Part shown: piece after piece, positions 18,701-27,872 of the stretch
How positions within the stretch are numbered: the stretch's first letter is position 1
How the letters are laid out: each line of letters begins with the position of its first letter
NCBI GenBank assembly: GCA_017477325.1
Contig: JAFUWV010000002.1
Location: 186,001-250,000, forward strand
DNA from: Paludibacteraceae bacterium
GTDB taxonomy: Bacteria > Bacteroidota > Bacteroidia > Bacteroidales > Paludibacteraceae
Direction: 5' to 3'
Length of the DNA: 64,000 nt
Position numbers and translations under genes: made by a program
The notes under the pieces: generated by a model
What the model saw: the letters and a program-made list of their open reading frames with translations, nothing else
The model's database searches: none
Told to the model about the DNA's origin: nothing

Positions 18701-19108
18701 TTACGGATTCTGCTTCAATTCGCGCATGAGGCATGTGCGGATGAAGGCATCGAGGCGCTTGTATATTTTACGGGCGCCTGTCTTTTTGTCTATTGGTGCC
18801 GTAGGTTCTCCGCGTTTGAGTTGATTCTTCCAGCGCAGTTCCCACTGTGCGCGTTCAAGCGGTCGTCGAAGGATTTCGACGGTTTGCAGAGACGCCTGTC
18901 GGAAGAGGTCGTGGTTGCGAGTTTCTGCAGAGGAGTACGGTGTCTTTTCGATATTGCGGGGGTGCTGAATGATATAAGATTCGATATCACCCTCTGCGAC
19001 AACGTGTCCGGCATCGTCACGATAGACTTTTTTACGGAAGACAGTACCTTTGGGTGCAAGTGAGCCGGTCATACTCTGAACCGGAAAGACAGGTTTAATA
19101 CGTGACAT
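18701..19108 (-). CDS. Conserved-looking hypothetical protein, 135 aa
   Basis: Basic soluble protein without signal peptide or membrane helix. The opening MSRIKPVFPVQSMTGSLAPK and the later segment RQASLQTVEIL resemble small hypothetical proteins widespread in Bacteroides and Prevotella that I cannot tie to a function. The C-terminal half is helical and rich in Arg and Lys. It is a real gene rather than a shadow: it is the only open frame in its stretch and has a perfect -33/-7 promoter 230 nt upstream. Its long leader contains seven 11-bp tandem repeats. Confidence 0.7.
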   Translation of the reverse strand: MSRIKPVFPVQSMTGSLAPKGTVFRKKVYRDDAGHVVAEGDIESYIIQHPRNIEKTPYSSAETRNHDLFRQASLQTVEILRRPLERAQWELRWKNQLKRGEPTAPIDKKTGARKIYKRLDAFIRTCLMRELKQNP

Positions 19109-19246
19109 AAAAAATTTTTTTAGAAAAGTTAGTTTTTTTATTTATCACACTTTGTGCACAGAGTAGGCCGTTTTGCAAGAAAAGGCTGCACGAATGCAAA
19201 AAGTGAAATCAGTGTGCTCATTTCGGTAGGAAAAATCTTGCTTTAT

Positions 19247-19323
19247 CATACGGTAATCGTGCGGTAATCATACAATAATCGTACAATAATCATACAATAA
19301 TCGTGCAATAATCATCCAATAAT
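19247..19323 (-). repeat. Seven 11-bp tandem repeats in an mRNA leader
   Basis: Seven units of 11 bp without gaps (plus strand YRTNCRRTAAT, alternating CA and CG starts, for example CATACAATAAT and CGTACAATAAT). They are transcribed on the minus strand between the promoter at 19339 and the gene start at 19108. Units alternate, so the higher-order period is 22 bp. Confidence 0.9.
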
Positions 19324-19338
19324 TTTTGCTTACCGGTG

Positions 19339-19369
19339 CAAAGGTACAAAGAAGATTTGAAAGTACAAA
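19339..19369 (-). promoter_or_regulatory. Promoter of the 18.7-kb gene
   Basis: Minus strand: TTTG (19369-19366), 19-nt spacer, TACCTTTG (19346-19339). Gives a leader of about 225 nt. Confidence 0.75.
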
Positions 19370-19483
19370 ATTCAGGACGATTTTAGTGAATTTTTGTGAT
19401 TTTGGAGTGGTGAGAGGGGCAGGAAACGGCATGGAAAAGGTGGTCAAAATGCGGGGAATGAGAGGTTTGGGCGAAAAGTGATA

Positions 19484-19515
19484 TTTGGTGGTTTGAAAGT
19501 TTTTTTATAACTTTG
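19484..19515 (+). promoter_or_regulatory. Likely promoter of the VWA-tubulin operon
   Basis: TTTG (19484-19487), 20-nt spacer, TAACTTTG (19508-19515), giving a leader of about 225 nt. No other -7 box is visible closer to the VWA gene. Confidence 0.6.
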
Positions 19516-19535
19516 GAGGCGAAAAGTGGAGAGAG

Positions 19536-19673
19536 GCGCGCAGATATCGCAGATTTTTTTAATGTATGTAGCACAGCTGGTCTATTATTCTCGCGCTGAT
19601 AACGCAGATTCTTTTAATGTACTTTCTACAAGGAGACTATTATTCTCGAGTAGATAACGCAGATGTTTTTAAC
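19536..19673 (+). repeat. Degenerate ~55-bp direct repeats in operon leader
   Basis: Three partial copies, starting near 19538, 19593 and 19648, share GATAACGCAGAT followed by a T-rich stretch and TTTTAATGTA; CTATTATTCTCG occurs twice (19582 and 19637). The reverse complement of this core (CTGCGTTATCTGCGCGAGAA) recurs twice at 54.8-54.95 kb. Confidence 0.75.
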
Positions 19674-19744
19674 ACAGAGAATGAGTGTGTGGTGGGGAGG
19701 TTTTAGATTATTGATTAATATTAAGTTATTTACAATATATAGTT

Positions 19745-21409
19745 ATGAATAGTGTTATGAAGAGATATTTTAGGCAGGTGTTGATGCTGATGTTTTTTCT
19801 CGGTTTCATCGGGAATATTGATTTGTCGATGGTAAGTAGTGTGAGCGCACAGGACCCGATGGTGTATCTTGAGGAGAACTATCCGCAGCTGACGGCACTG
19901 TACAGAGAGGAGTTGAGAGAATGCCATGCACATTATATCTTTGCGGTGGACGTAAGTCTGTCGATGTGCAAGTATGAAGATAACGTAAAGCCTGCCTTGA
20001 TAAGTTTCCTGAAGGCCGTACCCGAGGGTGACAGGGTGACAATAATACCCTTTGCGACGGGTGCCGATGCCAACAGGATGGGTTTTGACGTGACAATAAA
20101 CAGGGAGACGCGTCAGACGATGATCCAGATGGCTGAGCGTCTGTATCCGGACCAGAAGGAGAAGAGCGGTAACAGGTCGAAGTATTTTGACACGAACATA
20201 TTCGCGGCGCAGCAGGCAGTGGCGAAATCGATACAGGAGAATCCGAAGTATGACGTGAACTTCATATTCTACATAAGCGACATGATGCACTGTCCGAGTC
20301 AGAATATAGACAGGCAGTTCAACGAGAGCGAGATGAGCATGATGAAGAGTCTGGTGCGTGGTGCAAAGAACAAGGATGCCCAAGTGAGGGCTTTTGCGCT
20401 GGAATTGCCGAAATCGGGTAAGCCTGAAGGTTTCATACTGCCTCAGCTACAAGAGGTGTACAGAGAGTGGGAGGTGGAGCTGGAGGAGCAGTTCGTGCCC
20501 GAGAACGCCCAGGGTGCGATCAGGGAATGGTTTGAGACGCAGAAGGACAAGATAATGTTCATGAAGCTCCAGGCCATCATTATGAGAGAGAACAAGACGA
20601 ATCCGATGCGTGTAGAGACGAGTGTGGATGTGGACGGCAACGTGGTGGCAGACGTAGAATGGAAAGCGGGCAAGCTGTATCCGAAGCTGACATTTGACTC
20701 GACCTACGTGGAAGACCCGGATTTCAGACTTGAATGCAACGACGAATATGTGGGCAGGAGTGTGGTAGGCGAGATGAAGGAGAAGGTGAAGCTGGGTAAG
20801 ATACGAAACAAGAACTGGGGCTTTCACCAGTTGAGCGACTCGCTGCATATCAATGCTTTACTGCCTGTGCCATATCAAGACGAGATAGACAGAGTGCTTG
20901 AAGGGCGTCCGAGCCCTGTGCCGAAGACAGCTACGAAGGAGGACAGGATGATATGGACCTTTGTGCTGCCGCTATGGCTGACGGCTACGCTACTGCTGCT
21001 GCTGATATTATATATAATAGGAGTAATAAATGCGGCTGTGAGAAACAGCAGGTACTGCTTCAAGGGCAACGTGACGGTTTACGACGTTATGGGGATACAG
21101 ATAGGTGAGATGAGGCGTATACCGAAGCAGCCGTCGGGTGCAATACTGACTTTCGGCAAGGGCGGCGTGCCGACAGGCTGCAGGGTAGATGATGCGGAGT
21201 GGCAGTTTACGATACAGAAGAAGAACGGCAATCCGCTGCTGGTATTCCAGAAGCCGCATTTTGTGTGGGCGCGGACGAAGGGATACGTATGTACACGCAA
21301 GGCGCAGACAGGGGAGTTGAATTACGAGGACAAGACGAGCGTCAAGTTGACCTGCGGTCTGAGCATCTCGGAAGAGACGCATCAGGTGAAGGTGAAGCTG
21401 AATGCATAA
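19745..21409 (+). CDS. Membrane-anchored periplasmic VWA-domain protein
   Basis: The 554-aa protein starts with a signal peptide (hydrophobic stretch 12-24, cleavage likely after SVSAQ) and a von Willebrand A domain with a full metal-ion-dependent adhesion site: D69-x-S71-x-S73, T150 in FDTN, D179 in YISDMMH. A beta-rich region follows, then one strong membrane helix (about 402-428) and a C-terminal domain of about 125 aa predicted to be cytoplasmic. An ATG at 19757 could also serve as start. It heads a run of seven co-directional genes and precedes the tubulin-like gene by 80 nt. It probably binds a protein ligand outside and signals or anchors to the tubulin inside. Confidence 0.85.
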   Translation: MNSVMKRYFRQVLMLMFFLGFIGNIDLSMVSSVSAQDPMVYLEENYPQLTALYREELRECHAHYIFAVDVSLSMCKYEDNVKPALISFLKAVPEGDRVTIIPFATGADANRMGFDVTINRETRQTMIQMAERLYPDQKEKSGNRSKYFDTNIFAAQQAVAKSIQENPKYDVNFIFYISDMMHCPSQNIDRQFNESEMSMMKSLVRGAKNKDAQVRAFALELPKSGKPEGFILPQLQEVYREWEVELEEQFVPENAQGAIREWFETQKDKIMFMKLQAIIMRENKTNPMRVETSVDVDGNVVADVEWKAGKLYPKLTFDSTYVEDPDFRLECNDEYVGRSVVGEMKEKVKLGKIRNKNWGFHQLSDSLHINALLPVPYQDEIDRVLEGRPSPVPKTATKEDRMIWTFVLPLWLTATLLLLLILYIIGVINAAVRNSRYCFKGNVTVYDVMGIQIGEMRRIPKQPSGAILTFGKGGVPTGCRVDDAEWQFTIQKKNGNPLLVFQKPHFVWARTKGYVCTRKAQTGELNYEDKTSVKLTCGLSISEETHQVKVKLNA

Positions 21410-21451
21410 TTAATGCATAATTCATAATGCATAATTCATAATGGATAATTG
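21403..21451 (+). repeat. Heptamer array after the VWA gene
   Basis: Units of 7 bp, TTCATAA alternating with TGCATAA, five in register at 21414-21448 plus one upstream unit that contains the TAA stop codon of the VWA gene (21407-21409). The TTCATAA family also occurs at 50.33 kb. Confidence 0.85.
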
Positions 21452-21489
21452 CGCAAATGTTGGCAGAAATTATATAAACTTAATATATT

Positions 21490-24400
21490 ATGGCAAACGA
21501 GAAACACATTTTCATTGGTATTGGCGGTAGCGGCTGCCAGACCATAGCACAGATCAAAGAGAAAGTGTATGAGAAGCGCTTTCAGGAAGCAACAGCTACA
21601 AAGAGCAGGCTGCAAGCGATGAACGACAGTTACAGGTTTCTGTTTATAGACACGGACCAGCGTGACATAGACGAAGCCAACAAGCAGAACCGTGCAACAT
21701 TCGAGCAGGGCAAAGTGCCATTTATCTCTGCTCAGACGGACCTGATAAACCTTGGTCGCGCGAATCCGCATGCCATATATTATGAGGCACGGCAAGACCA
21801 GGAGACGCTGATAAACAAGCGTATACTGGAGGCATGCAGTCCGGAAGTGGCAGCAAAGATACCTGATCAGCCGCTGGCATTCGGTGCGGGTGCATTCCGT
21901 ATGAAATCGAGGATAGCGTTTGCTCATGCATTGACAGACTTCCAGTCGAAGCTCCAGGCAGCGATATCGGGTCTGAATGACGTGAAGACAGTAGGCGGCG
22001 AGGACTGCATAATATACTACTGGGTAGTAGGCAGCGTGTTGGGAGGTACGGGTTCGGGTATCTTCAACGACGTATTGTACTGGATCAACCAGATACACCA
22101 TCAGGTGGTAGGCAACGGCGACCCGCAGCTGGTAGTGACGATGTACATGCCGAAGGTATATATAGACAGCAACTCGACGGAGGAGAAGTATGCGCTGAAT
22201 GCGTATGCAGTGTTCACCGAGCTGACGGCTTTCAAGGAGATGAGTTTCGAGCCCGAGCAGTGCGCAGTGATGCACAGACTGGCATTCCAGAACGACTACA
22301 ACCTGATAGATTCGACTCAGAGATACTGCCCGTTCTACTATCTGATACCGATAGATATACAGACAGACAAGGGCACGAGTCTGGGTACGACTCGTACGAT
22401 GTACAGGAACACGGCAGAGATGCTTTATCACCTGCACAACGGCAAAGCGGGTTCCACTTTCCGCAGCGACATAGACAACTACATGAATGACATCATGGAG
22501 CGGAATCATAAGGATTTCTTGGTTCCGATGGGCTATGTGAGTCTGCAGAAGCCGACGGAGTACTTCAACAAATACATGCGTTTCCGCCTTCGCAGAGACA
22601 TCCTGCGGACATGGCTTCTGTGTGACACGGGCAAGGAGAGCAAGGTGGAGGAGAGCAAGATAAAAGTGCTGGCCGAGGAGCTGTTCAGAGAGCTGGACCC
22701 GAGACTGCCGGGCACAGCAGCTCAGAAGCTGAAGCAGAACCAGTCGCTCAGAGAGTTTGCGGAGACGATAGAGAGCCAGGACAGCAACTCGGACAAGGTT
22801 CAAGGAGATTTGGACGTGAGCGAGATGACGAGTTATCTGGATGCCTTCAAGAACAAGATGATGTACGAGATGCAGACAGCCGAAGTGCGTGACGCATACA
22901 AGAAGCAGCTGATAGAAGGTATATGGTCGCAGGCAGAGAAATGGATAAGAACCAACGGTCTGACCTTTGCTCATGATGCAATAGATGCCGTAAGGAACTA
23001 TATGGCAGAGAACTACAAGGAGGAGGACAGAAGTTTCAAGACCCGCAAGGGCGAGCTTGACGAGATGGAGGAGCGTCTGCAGCAGGCTTTTGAGGATGCA
23101 CAGAAGATAAGTCTGAAGGAGAAGACGATAAGTTCGAACAAGAACGACATCTCGACCTATCTCTCGCTGCTGGAAGAGTACAAAAGTGCTTTTGAGAGTT
23201 ACTACATCGACATGTGGGCGCACGACCTGAAGAAGGACTTCTGCACAGACGAGAAGAACGACGAGATGGCTAAACTGCGCAGACACATAGCTTCGTTCAA
23301 AGACAAGGCGGCAGAGGTGAACAGAGATGCCGTGAAGCTGTACAACAAGCTGTCGAGCGACATGGGCGCCGCAGCGCTTGACGTGACGACGGTATATCTG
23401 CCGCAGTTGCAGAAGATATGCGATGGAAACGGGTGGATACAGGACAACATCTTCAGCAAATTCTATAACACCTTCATTCATGCACAGCAAGACAAAGAGG
23501 AGACAGCAGAAAGGTCAGACCTCAAGAAATTCCTCGACGAGAATATCTATAATGCAGTGAATGAGGCAGTGCAGGAAGAGATAGCAAAAGGGCAATACAA
23601 GATTTTCTCGGTGAAAACGGACGAAAAGACTCATAAAGAGGTGAAGACAGAGGAGGTGCGTTTCTTCTGCAACCCATTGCTTGAGCGCAGCGACGAGAAG
23701 ATAATAGAAGACTTTGTGAACATTGCTATTTCCGTGTTCGACAGGAAACTGAGAGAGAGCAAGGAGGTTCAGGAGAAGTGGGACAACAAGAAGATAAGCT
23801 CATTCTTTGCCGACCTGACGAACGACGAGAAGGACGCGGTGAGAAGGAGTCTTAATCCGGCATTGTTCTTCAGCTACAACAGCAACCGCATAGACGTGAT
23901 GAAGAAAGAGGAGCACCTTGTGTTTGTTGCCGGCAGTGAAGACCTTGCGATGGAGATGCTTGGTTTCCAGAAGGGCAATCCGAAGCACAGATTCGAGAAG
24001 GCAGACGACGAGAACACGGCACTGGTTCTAAAGTCGAAATACGGTCTGTCGCTGGAAGACTACAGGATCTACGACTCGCTGAAACTGGTATATGACAAAG
24101 CCGTGCTGAGGGAGAAATATCATTTCCACCAGTATTTTGCGCAGTATCAAGGCAAACTGACGATGGACAATCTGCCTATAGAGATTATGCCCCAGCACAA
24201 GGCTTTTGCCAAGATGCTGCTACTGGATGCGTTCAAGGATGAGATGAACGAGTACTTCTACGTAGATGAATACGACCCGGACATCTATACCAACTCGATG
24301 TACTACACGGACCCGGATTGCGACACCTACTTCAAGATAGCCAAGCCGGAGGCATTCTCGATAGAGCCGAAGACGGGCAAGCTGATACTGAAGACGGAAG

Positions 24401-24708
24401 ACAACGGTAGAGACATGTTCCAAGAGATAGTAGGTGCCGATTTCACCGAGCAATTTGACATGTACATGAAGATATATCAGAACTACAGGTTCGGTGACAC
24501 GGTGGATGCTATTCTTCAAGCATTGCTTCGTCAGAAAGGCGGCGAGGAAGTGTTCAAGAAGAACTATGCCAAGAAGCAGTCGGAATTGCTTCAGGAGTTG
24601 AGCCAGAAGAAGCAGAAAGCATTGAAGGCATCGGAGCAGAGACTACTGACAGTGCTGTTCAATATCATACGTAAAGACTATGATATAGTGCAGAAGTTTA
24701 TTAAGTAG
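21490..24708 (+). CDS. FtsZ/tubulin-like protein (Tubulin_2 type), 1072 aa
   Basis: Large soluble protein whose first 350 residues look like a tubulin-superfamily GTPase: a glycine-rich nucleotide loop GIGGSG (10-15) right at the N-terminus, FIDTDQRD (52-59), and the tubulin signature loop in the form GSVLGGTGSGIF (181-192). The remaining 700 residues are mostly charged helices, with coiled-coil character around 430-640 and again at the C-terminus. Such large prokaryotic tubulins (PF13809 and the FtsZ-like families described by Makarova and Koonin) occur with VWA and membrane proteins, as here, and were proposed to remodel membranes. No signal or membrane segment. Filament formation is inferred, not shown. 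Confidence 0.82.
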   Translation: MANEKHIFIGIGGSGCQTIAQIKEKVYEKRFQEATATKSRLQAMNDSYRFLFIDTDQRDIDEANKQNRATFEQGKVPFISAQTDLINLGRANPHAIYYEARQDQETLINKRILEACSPEVAAKIPDQPLAFGAGAFRMKSRIAFAHALTDFQSKLQAAISGLNDVKTVGGEDCIIYYWVVGSVLGGTGSGIFNDVLYWINQIHHQVVGNGDPQLVVTMYMPKVYIDSNSTEEKYALNAYAVFTELTAFKEMSFEPEQCAVMHRLAFQNDYNLIDSTQRYCPFYYLIPIDIQTDKGTSLGTTRTMYRNTAEMLYHLHNGKAGSTFRSDIDNYMNDIMERNHKDFLVPMGYVSLQKPTEYFNKYMRFRLRRDILRTWLLCDTGKESKVEESKIKVLAEELFRELDPRLPGTAAQKLKQNQSLREFAETIESQDSNSDKVQGDLDVSEMTSYLDAFKNKMMYEMQTAEVRDAYKKQLIEGIWSQAEKWIRTNGLTFAHDAIDAVRNYMAENYKEEDRSFKTRKGELDEMEERLQQAFEDAQKISLKEKTISSNKNDISTYLSLLEEYKSAFESYYIDMWAHDLKKDFCTDEKNDEMAKLRRHIASFKDKAAEVNRDAVKLYNKLSSDMGAAALDVTTVYLPQLQKICDGNGWIQDNIFSKFYNTFIHAQQDKEETAERSDLKKFLDENIYNAVNEAVQEEIAKGQYKIFSVKTDEKTHKEVKTEEVRFFCNPLLERSDEKIIEDFVNIAISVFDRKLRESKEVQEKWDNKKISSFFADLTNDEKDAVRRSLNPALFFSYNSNRIDVMKKEEHLVFVAGSEDLAMEMLGFQKGNPKHRFEKADDENTALVLKSKYGLSLEDYRIYDSLKLVYDKAVLREKYHFHQYFAQYQGKLTMDNLPIEIMPQHKAFAKMLLLDAFKDEMNEYFYVDEYDPDIYTNSMYYTDPDCDTYFKIAKPEAFSIEPKTGKLILKTEDNGRDMFQEIVGADFTEQFDMYMKIYQNYRFGDTVDAILQALLRQKGGEEVFKKNYAKKQSELLQELSQKKQKALKASEQRLLTVLFNIIRKDYDIVQKFIK

Positions 24709-24761
24709 TTGAGAGTTGAATGTTGAGAGTTGAGAGAAGTTTTTGTAGTTGAGAGTTGATA
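24708..24761 (+). repeat. Heptamer array after the tubulin gene
   Basis: Units GTTGAGA, GTTGAAT, GTTGAGA, GTTGAGA (24708-24735) and two more at 24748-24761. The first base is the last base of the TAG stop codon. Confidence 0.8.
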
Positions 24762-24787
24762 AAGGTTTCTTTACGAAAGTGTAAAAG

Positions 24788-27700
24788 ATGTTACCTCTTT
24801 GGATAATAGATATTACGTCGGCAGAGAGTGAACGACGGAGGAGATTCCTGAGTTTGCTTGGCAGCATAGAGCATGTGTATATAGATGAGGATACGCGTGC
24901 GCGTGTGGCAGCAGAAGCAAATGAAGAGGGGCAGGCAGAGTCGGTCAGCTCTGTATCGGCGGATGAGCATACAGAGCCTCCTGCAGCTACAGAGAGTTCG
25001 GAGAAGGCGTCTCCGGGCAGTGCCATAGTGCCTCTTACTGGGACAGATGCAACGCCTGTCGCCGAAGACCAGACACTGGAAGAGCGGCAGGAGAAGGAGG
25101 CGAAGCAGTTGGCCGCCAAGAATGCCCTGATACGCGGAGACTACTGGTACTACAGCAGCTTCAAGGACTACTTTGCCGGTGTAAACACGGACAAGGAGGA
25201 GAACATAGAGAAGACAGCGGAGAGGCTATACCGTTTCCAGGAGGACGTGATAGACGAGGGCAAGCGTTTCATAAAGCGTCTGAGGGAGTCGAACGTGCAT
25301 CCGTACCAGACAGTAAACGTGGTGATACTGGGCGATTCCACCGAAGATTTCTCGAGGAACGTATTTCCTTCGATAGCAGCGATACTACAGAAGGAGAAGG
25401 GGAGGATACTGCCGTCTCACATTCACCAAGGTATGTGCATCTTCGGAGCATTGTATGTGCCTTGCAACATCAACTCGCTGGTGGTAAAGCAGCGCAGCAA
25501 GATACTAAGGATGCTGCAGGAGATAGAGGTGCAGCACAACCTGACAGAGATACGCGGCTACGACCACATGATGCTGTACCAGAACGTGCAGAACAGGACG
25601 CAGTGCTCGTATTCCCTGCTGGACGAAGGGCAGCAGGCGGAGTACCTGATGCAGTGTCTGATACACTTGTTCTTCGCCTGCAACAACCATCACCCCCTGA
25701 TAAGCGGTACAAGTTCGGATGACACCTTCTATTTCTCGATGGGAGCGACATCGCTGTACTTTGACATGGAGCTTGAGGACAAGAACGACGTCAACATAGT
25801 GGCGCACTATCTGGTTCAGCACTTCAAGGAGTCAGGAGAGCAGGAGCAGCCGAGTCAGGACTACAAGTTGCTTGACATGACGATGTACAGAGCCGAGAGT
25901 TTTGTGGGAGCTTTTGCCGACATCAGCCGTCTGGACATTGAGAACTACGAGCCGGAGAGTCCGAGTCCGCACCCGATAGCGGACTTCATGAAGAACAAGC
26001 TGAAGAAGCTGTACTACGGGTATTATCTGAGGTTCTTCCCTGCAACTCTGCTGAGCAGGATAATAAGAAAGGTAGAGGATAACACGAGCGCCCTGCTTGA
26101 CAGAATCAACGCGCACTGCCAGAGTGCATACAAGGCGGCCGAGATGAGCATGCTGCCTGCTATCACGAGGATAATACAGAAAGTGACAGAACAGGACGGC
26201 GCGACAGATACGATAGACAACGAGATACGTCAGATGCAGGAACAGATGTCGAAGGAGAAATCGAGGATAAGGGAGGTGCTTGAGCACAACTTCTGGGACA
26301 GGATAACCGACTCTGCCAATATTCCCGAGAATCAGCGGCAGCACTTCGAGGAGTATCATGACGTATATAAGTCAGACATAGCGGCAAAGAACGGAGGTTT
26401 CGGCTGTGAGCAGATGAAGAGAGAGGCGACGGACAAACTGAAGAGGCACCTGAGCGGCGAGAAGACGATGATGAGTACGCTGGCGAGATGTCTGCTGCTG
26501 GGCATAATACTCGTATTGTCGGTACTTCCGGTTCTCTCGATGGTCTCTCCGAAGTTCATAGACCTCGGTGATGTGCGCGGCAACGCTATGGTATGGAGTT
26601 TCGGTCTGTTCATGCTGCCCGTGATGGCAGAGTTGATAATGATGTGGCTGTATCTGAGAAAGAAAGGCGTGTTGATGCGGATACTGAGAGCATACTATAC
26701 GCATGACGCATACGCCAGAATAGCCAACCGTATAGAGAGCGAAGCGGGCAATTTCTACGGCAAGATGATAGCATTGGGAGAGGAATACCTGAAGCGCACG
26801 AAACGTATAAAGAGAGAGGTGACGGTAGGTATCCAGGGTGTAGAGATACGAAATCCTTTCCCTGAGACGATGTTCAACCAGCCTTTGAACGGAGGTCAGT
26901 TTGACGGAGAAGAGATAGTGCCGGAGAGCGAGGTAGAGTCGAGCAAGATACTGGTGAACCACCGTCCGCGCATAATAAGAGAATTGACCAAGCCGTTGTA
27001 TTATCTGCTTATCAATCATCTGAACGACGAGTTGGCGATACTATACAAGGATGTGCGTGTGACAGAAGACCATACAAGACGTCTGAACGAGGAGACGGGA
27101 GAGTATGAGTTTGTGAGCAGAGACGAGTTGGAGGCCGAGCGTGAAGCAGAGTGGCAGGCGGATGCAGAGCTGTTCTACGCAGAGATCCGCAAATCGATAT
27201 ATGCCCTGATGGTGCCGAGGGAGTATCCGACGGTTGGAGAGATGATAAACCAGTACAAGCGCAAGAACGACAATATCCGCCTATTAGAGCCTATGATAGC
27301 TTATGCGGCAACGAACGGCGAGATAACGAGCGATGCAGACACGGAGTATGCCGACGTGAAGGTGAACGTGATAGACGAGGAGGTGCTGGGTATGCTGCCG
27401 ATATACAACACAAGGCTTCAGGCAGACAAATACGACGAGTTGTACAAGAAGTTCATCTTCGTGACGAGATGGAGATGTTTCGACCACTTCGCCTTCAACC
27501 GAATATTGCCAACTGAAGACTTCGACCAGTCGGTGCGTGAGATACGTATATACGAAGAGGAGGAGAAGAAGCGGAAGAGAAAACGCAGGGAAGAGAAGCG
27601 CAGGAAGGGACTTGAACTGAGTGAGGACGAGAAAGAGCAGCAGACGCCATACATGCTGCATACGTCATCGTTGATATTATGGGCTGTGTGTCCAGATGAC

Positions 27701-27799
27701 AACTCGGGTGAGTGGCTGCGTCTGTTCGAGGCGGAGTATTTCAGCAGAGCGTTTTCGGACAGAGAGAAACTGAGGAAAGTGCTGAACCAGGAAGACTGA
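24788..27799 (+). CDS. Two-helix membrane protein of the tubulin locus, 1003 aa
   Basis: I do not recognise the family. The N-terminal part has an acidic low-complexity stretch (about 45-100), then an alpha/beta region with strand-like YQTVNVVILGD (about 174-184) and GMCIFGALYVPC. Helices follow, then two membrane segments (about 565-586 and 600-622) with a basic LRKKG after the second, so both ends should be cytoplasmic. The C-terminal part is helical and ends in a highly charged run of E, K and R (about 918-940) before a short globular end. The position between the tubulin and transglutaminase genes suggests it is the membrane adaptor of the tubulin. Confidence 0.75.
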   Translation: MLPLWIIDITSAESERRRRFLSLLGSIEHVYIDEDTRARVAAEANEEGQAESVSSVSADEHTEPPAATESSEKASPGSAIVPLTGTDATPVAEDQTLEERQEKEAKQLAAKNALIRGDYWYYSSFKDYFAGVNTDKEENIEKTAERLYRFQEDVIDEGKRFIKRLRESNVHPYQTVNVVILGDSTEDFSRNVFPSIAAILQKEKGRILPSHIHQGMCIFGALYVPCNINSLVVKQRSKILRMLQEIEVQHNLTEIRGYDHMMLYQNVQNRTQCSYSLLDEGQQAEYLMQCLIHLFFACNNHHPLISGTSSDDTFYFSMGATSLYFDMELEDKNDVNIVAHYLVQHFKESGEQEQPSQDYKLLDMTMYRAESFVGAFADISRLDIENYEPESPSPHPIADFMKNKLKKLYYGYYLRFFPATLLSRIIRKVEDNTSALLDRINAHCQSAYKAAEMSMLPAITRIIQKVTEQDGATDTIDNEIRQMQEQMSKEKSRIREVLEHNFWDRITDSANIPENQRQHFEEYHDVYKSDIAAKNGGFGCEQMKREATDKLKRHLSGEKTMMSTLARCLLLGIILVLSVLPVLSMVSPKFIDLGDVRGNAMVWSFGLFMLPVMAELIMMWLYLRKKGVLMRILRAYYTHDAYARIANRIESEAGNFYGKMIALGEEYLKRTKRIKREVTVGIQGVEIRNPFPETMFNQPLNGGQFDGEEIVPESEVESSKILVNHRPRIIRELTKPLYYLLINHLNDELAILYKDVRVTEDHTRRLNEETGEYEFVSRDELEAEREAEWQADAELFYAEIRKSIYALMVPREYPTVGEMINQYKRKNDNIRLLEPMIAYAATNGEITSDADTEYADVKVNVIDEEVLGMLPIYNTRLQADKYDELYKKFIFVTRWRCFDHFAFNRILPTEDFDQSVREIRIYEEEEKKRKRKRREEKRRKGLELSEDEKEQQTPYMLHTSSLILWAVCPDDNSGEWLRLFEAEYFSRAFSDREKLRKVLNQED

Positions 27800-27872
27800 T
27801 GGCGTTAGGTTACAGTGTAAGGTTTAAAGTTTAAAGAAGTTCAAAGTAGATAGCTGAGAGTTATTTTAAATT

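Noticed and set aside
19247..19323. 11-bp repeats as replication iterons or DnaA boxes
   Set aside because: No DnaA box (TTATCCACA-like) in the units, no replication gene nearby, and the array lies in a transcribed leader.
19383..19574. 63-codon minus-strand frame in the 19-kb gap
   Set aside because: Covers promoter and leader sequence of the VWA operon; composition is not protein-like.
21436..23490. 684-codon open frame on the minus strand opposite the tubulin gene
   Set aside because: It mirrors the codon pattern of the plus-strand gene, is rich in improbable L/V/H/R runs, and has no promoter or family features.
27822..27835. Two GTTTAAA units after the 1003-aa gene as a further array
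   Set aside because: Only two units; too short to separate from chance, although it fits the general pattern.
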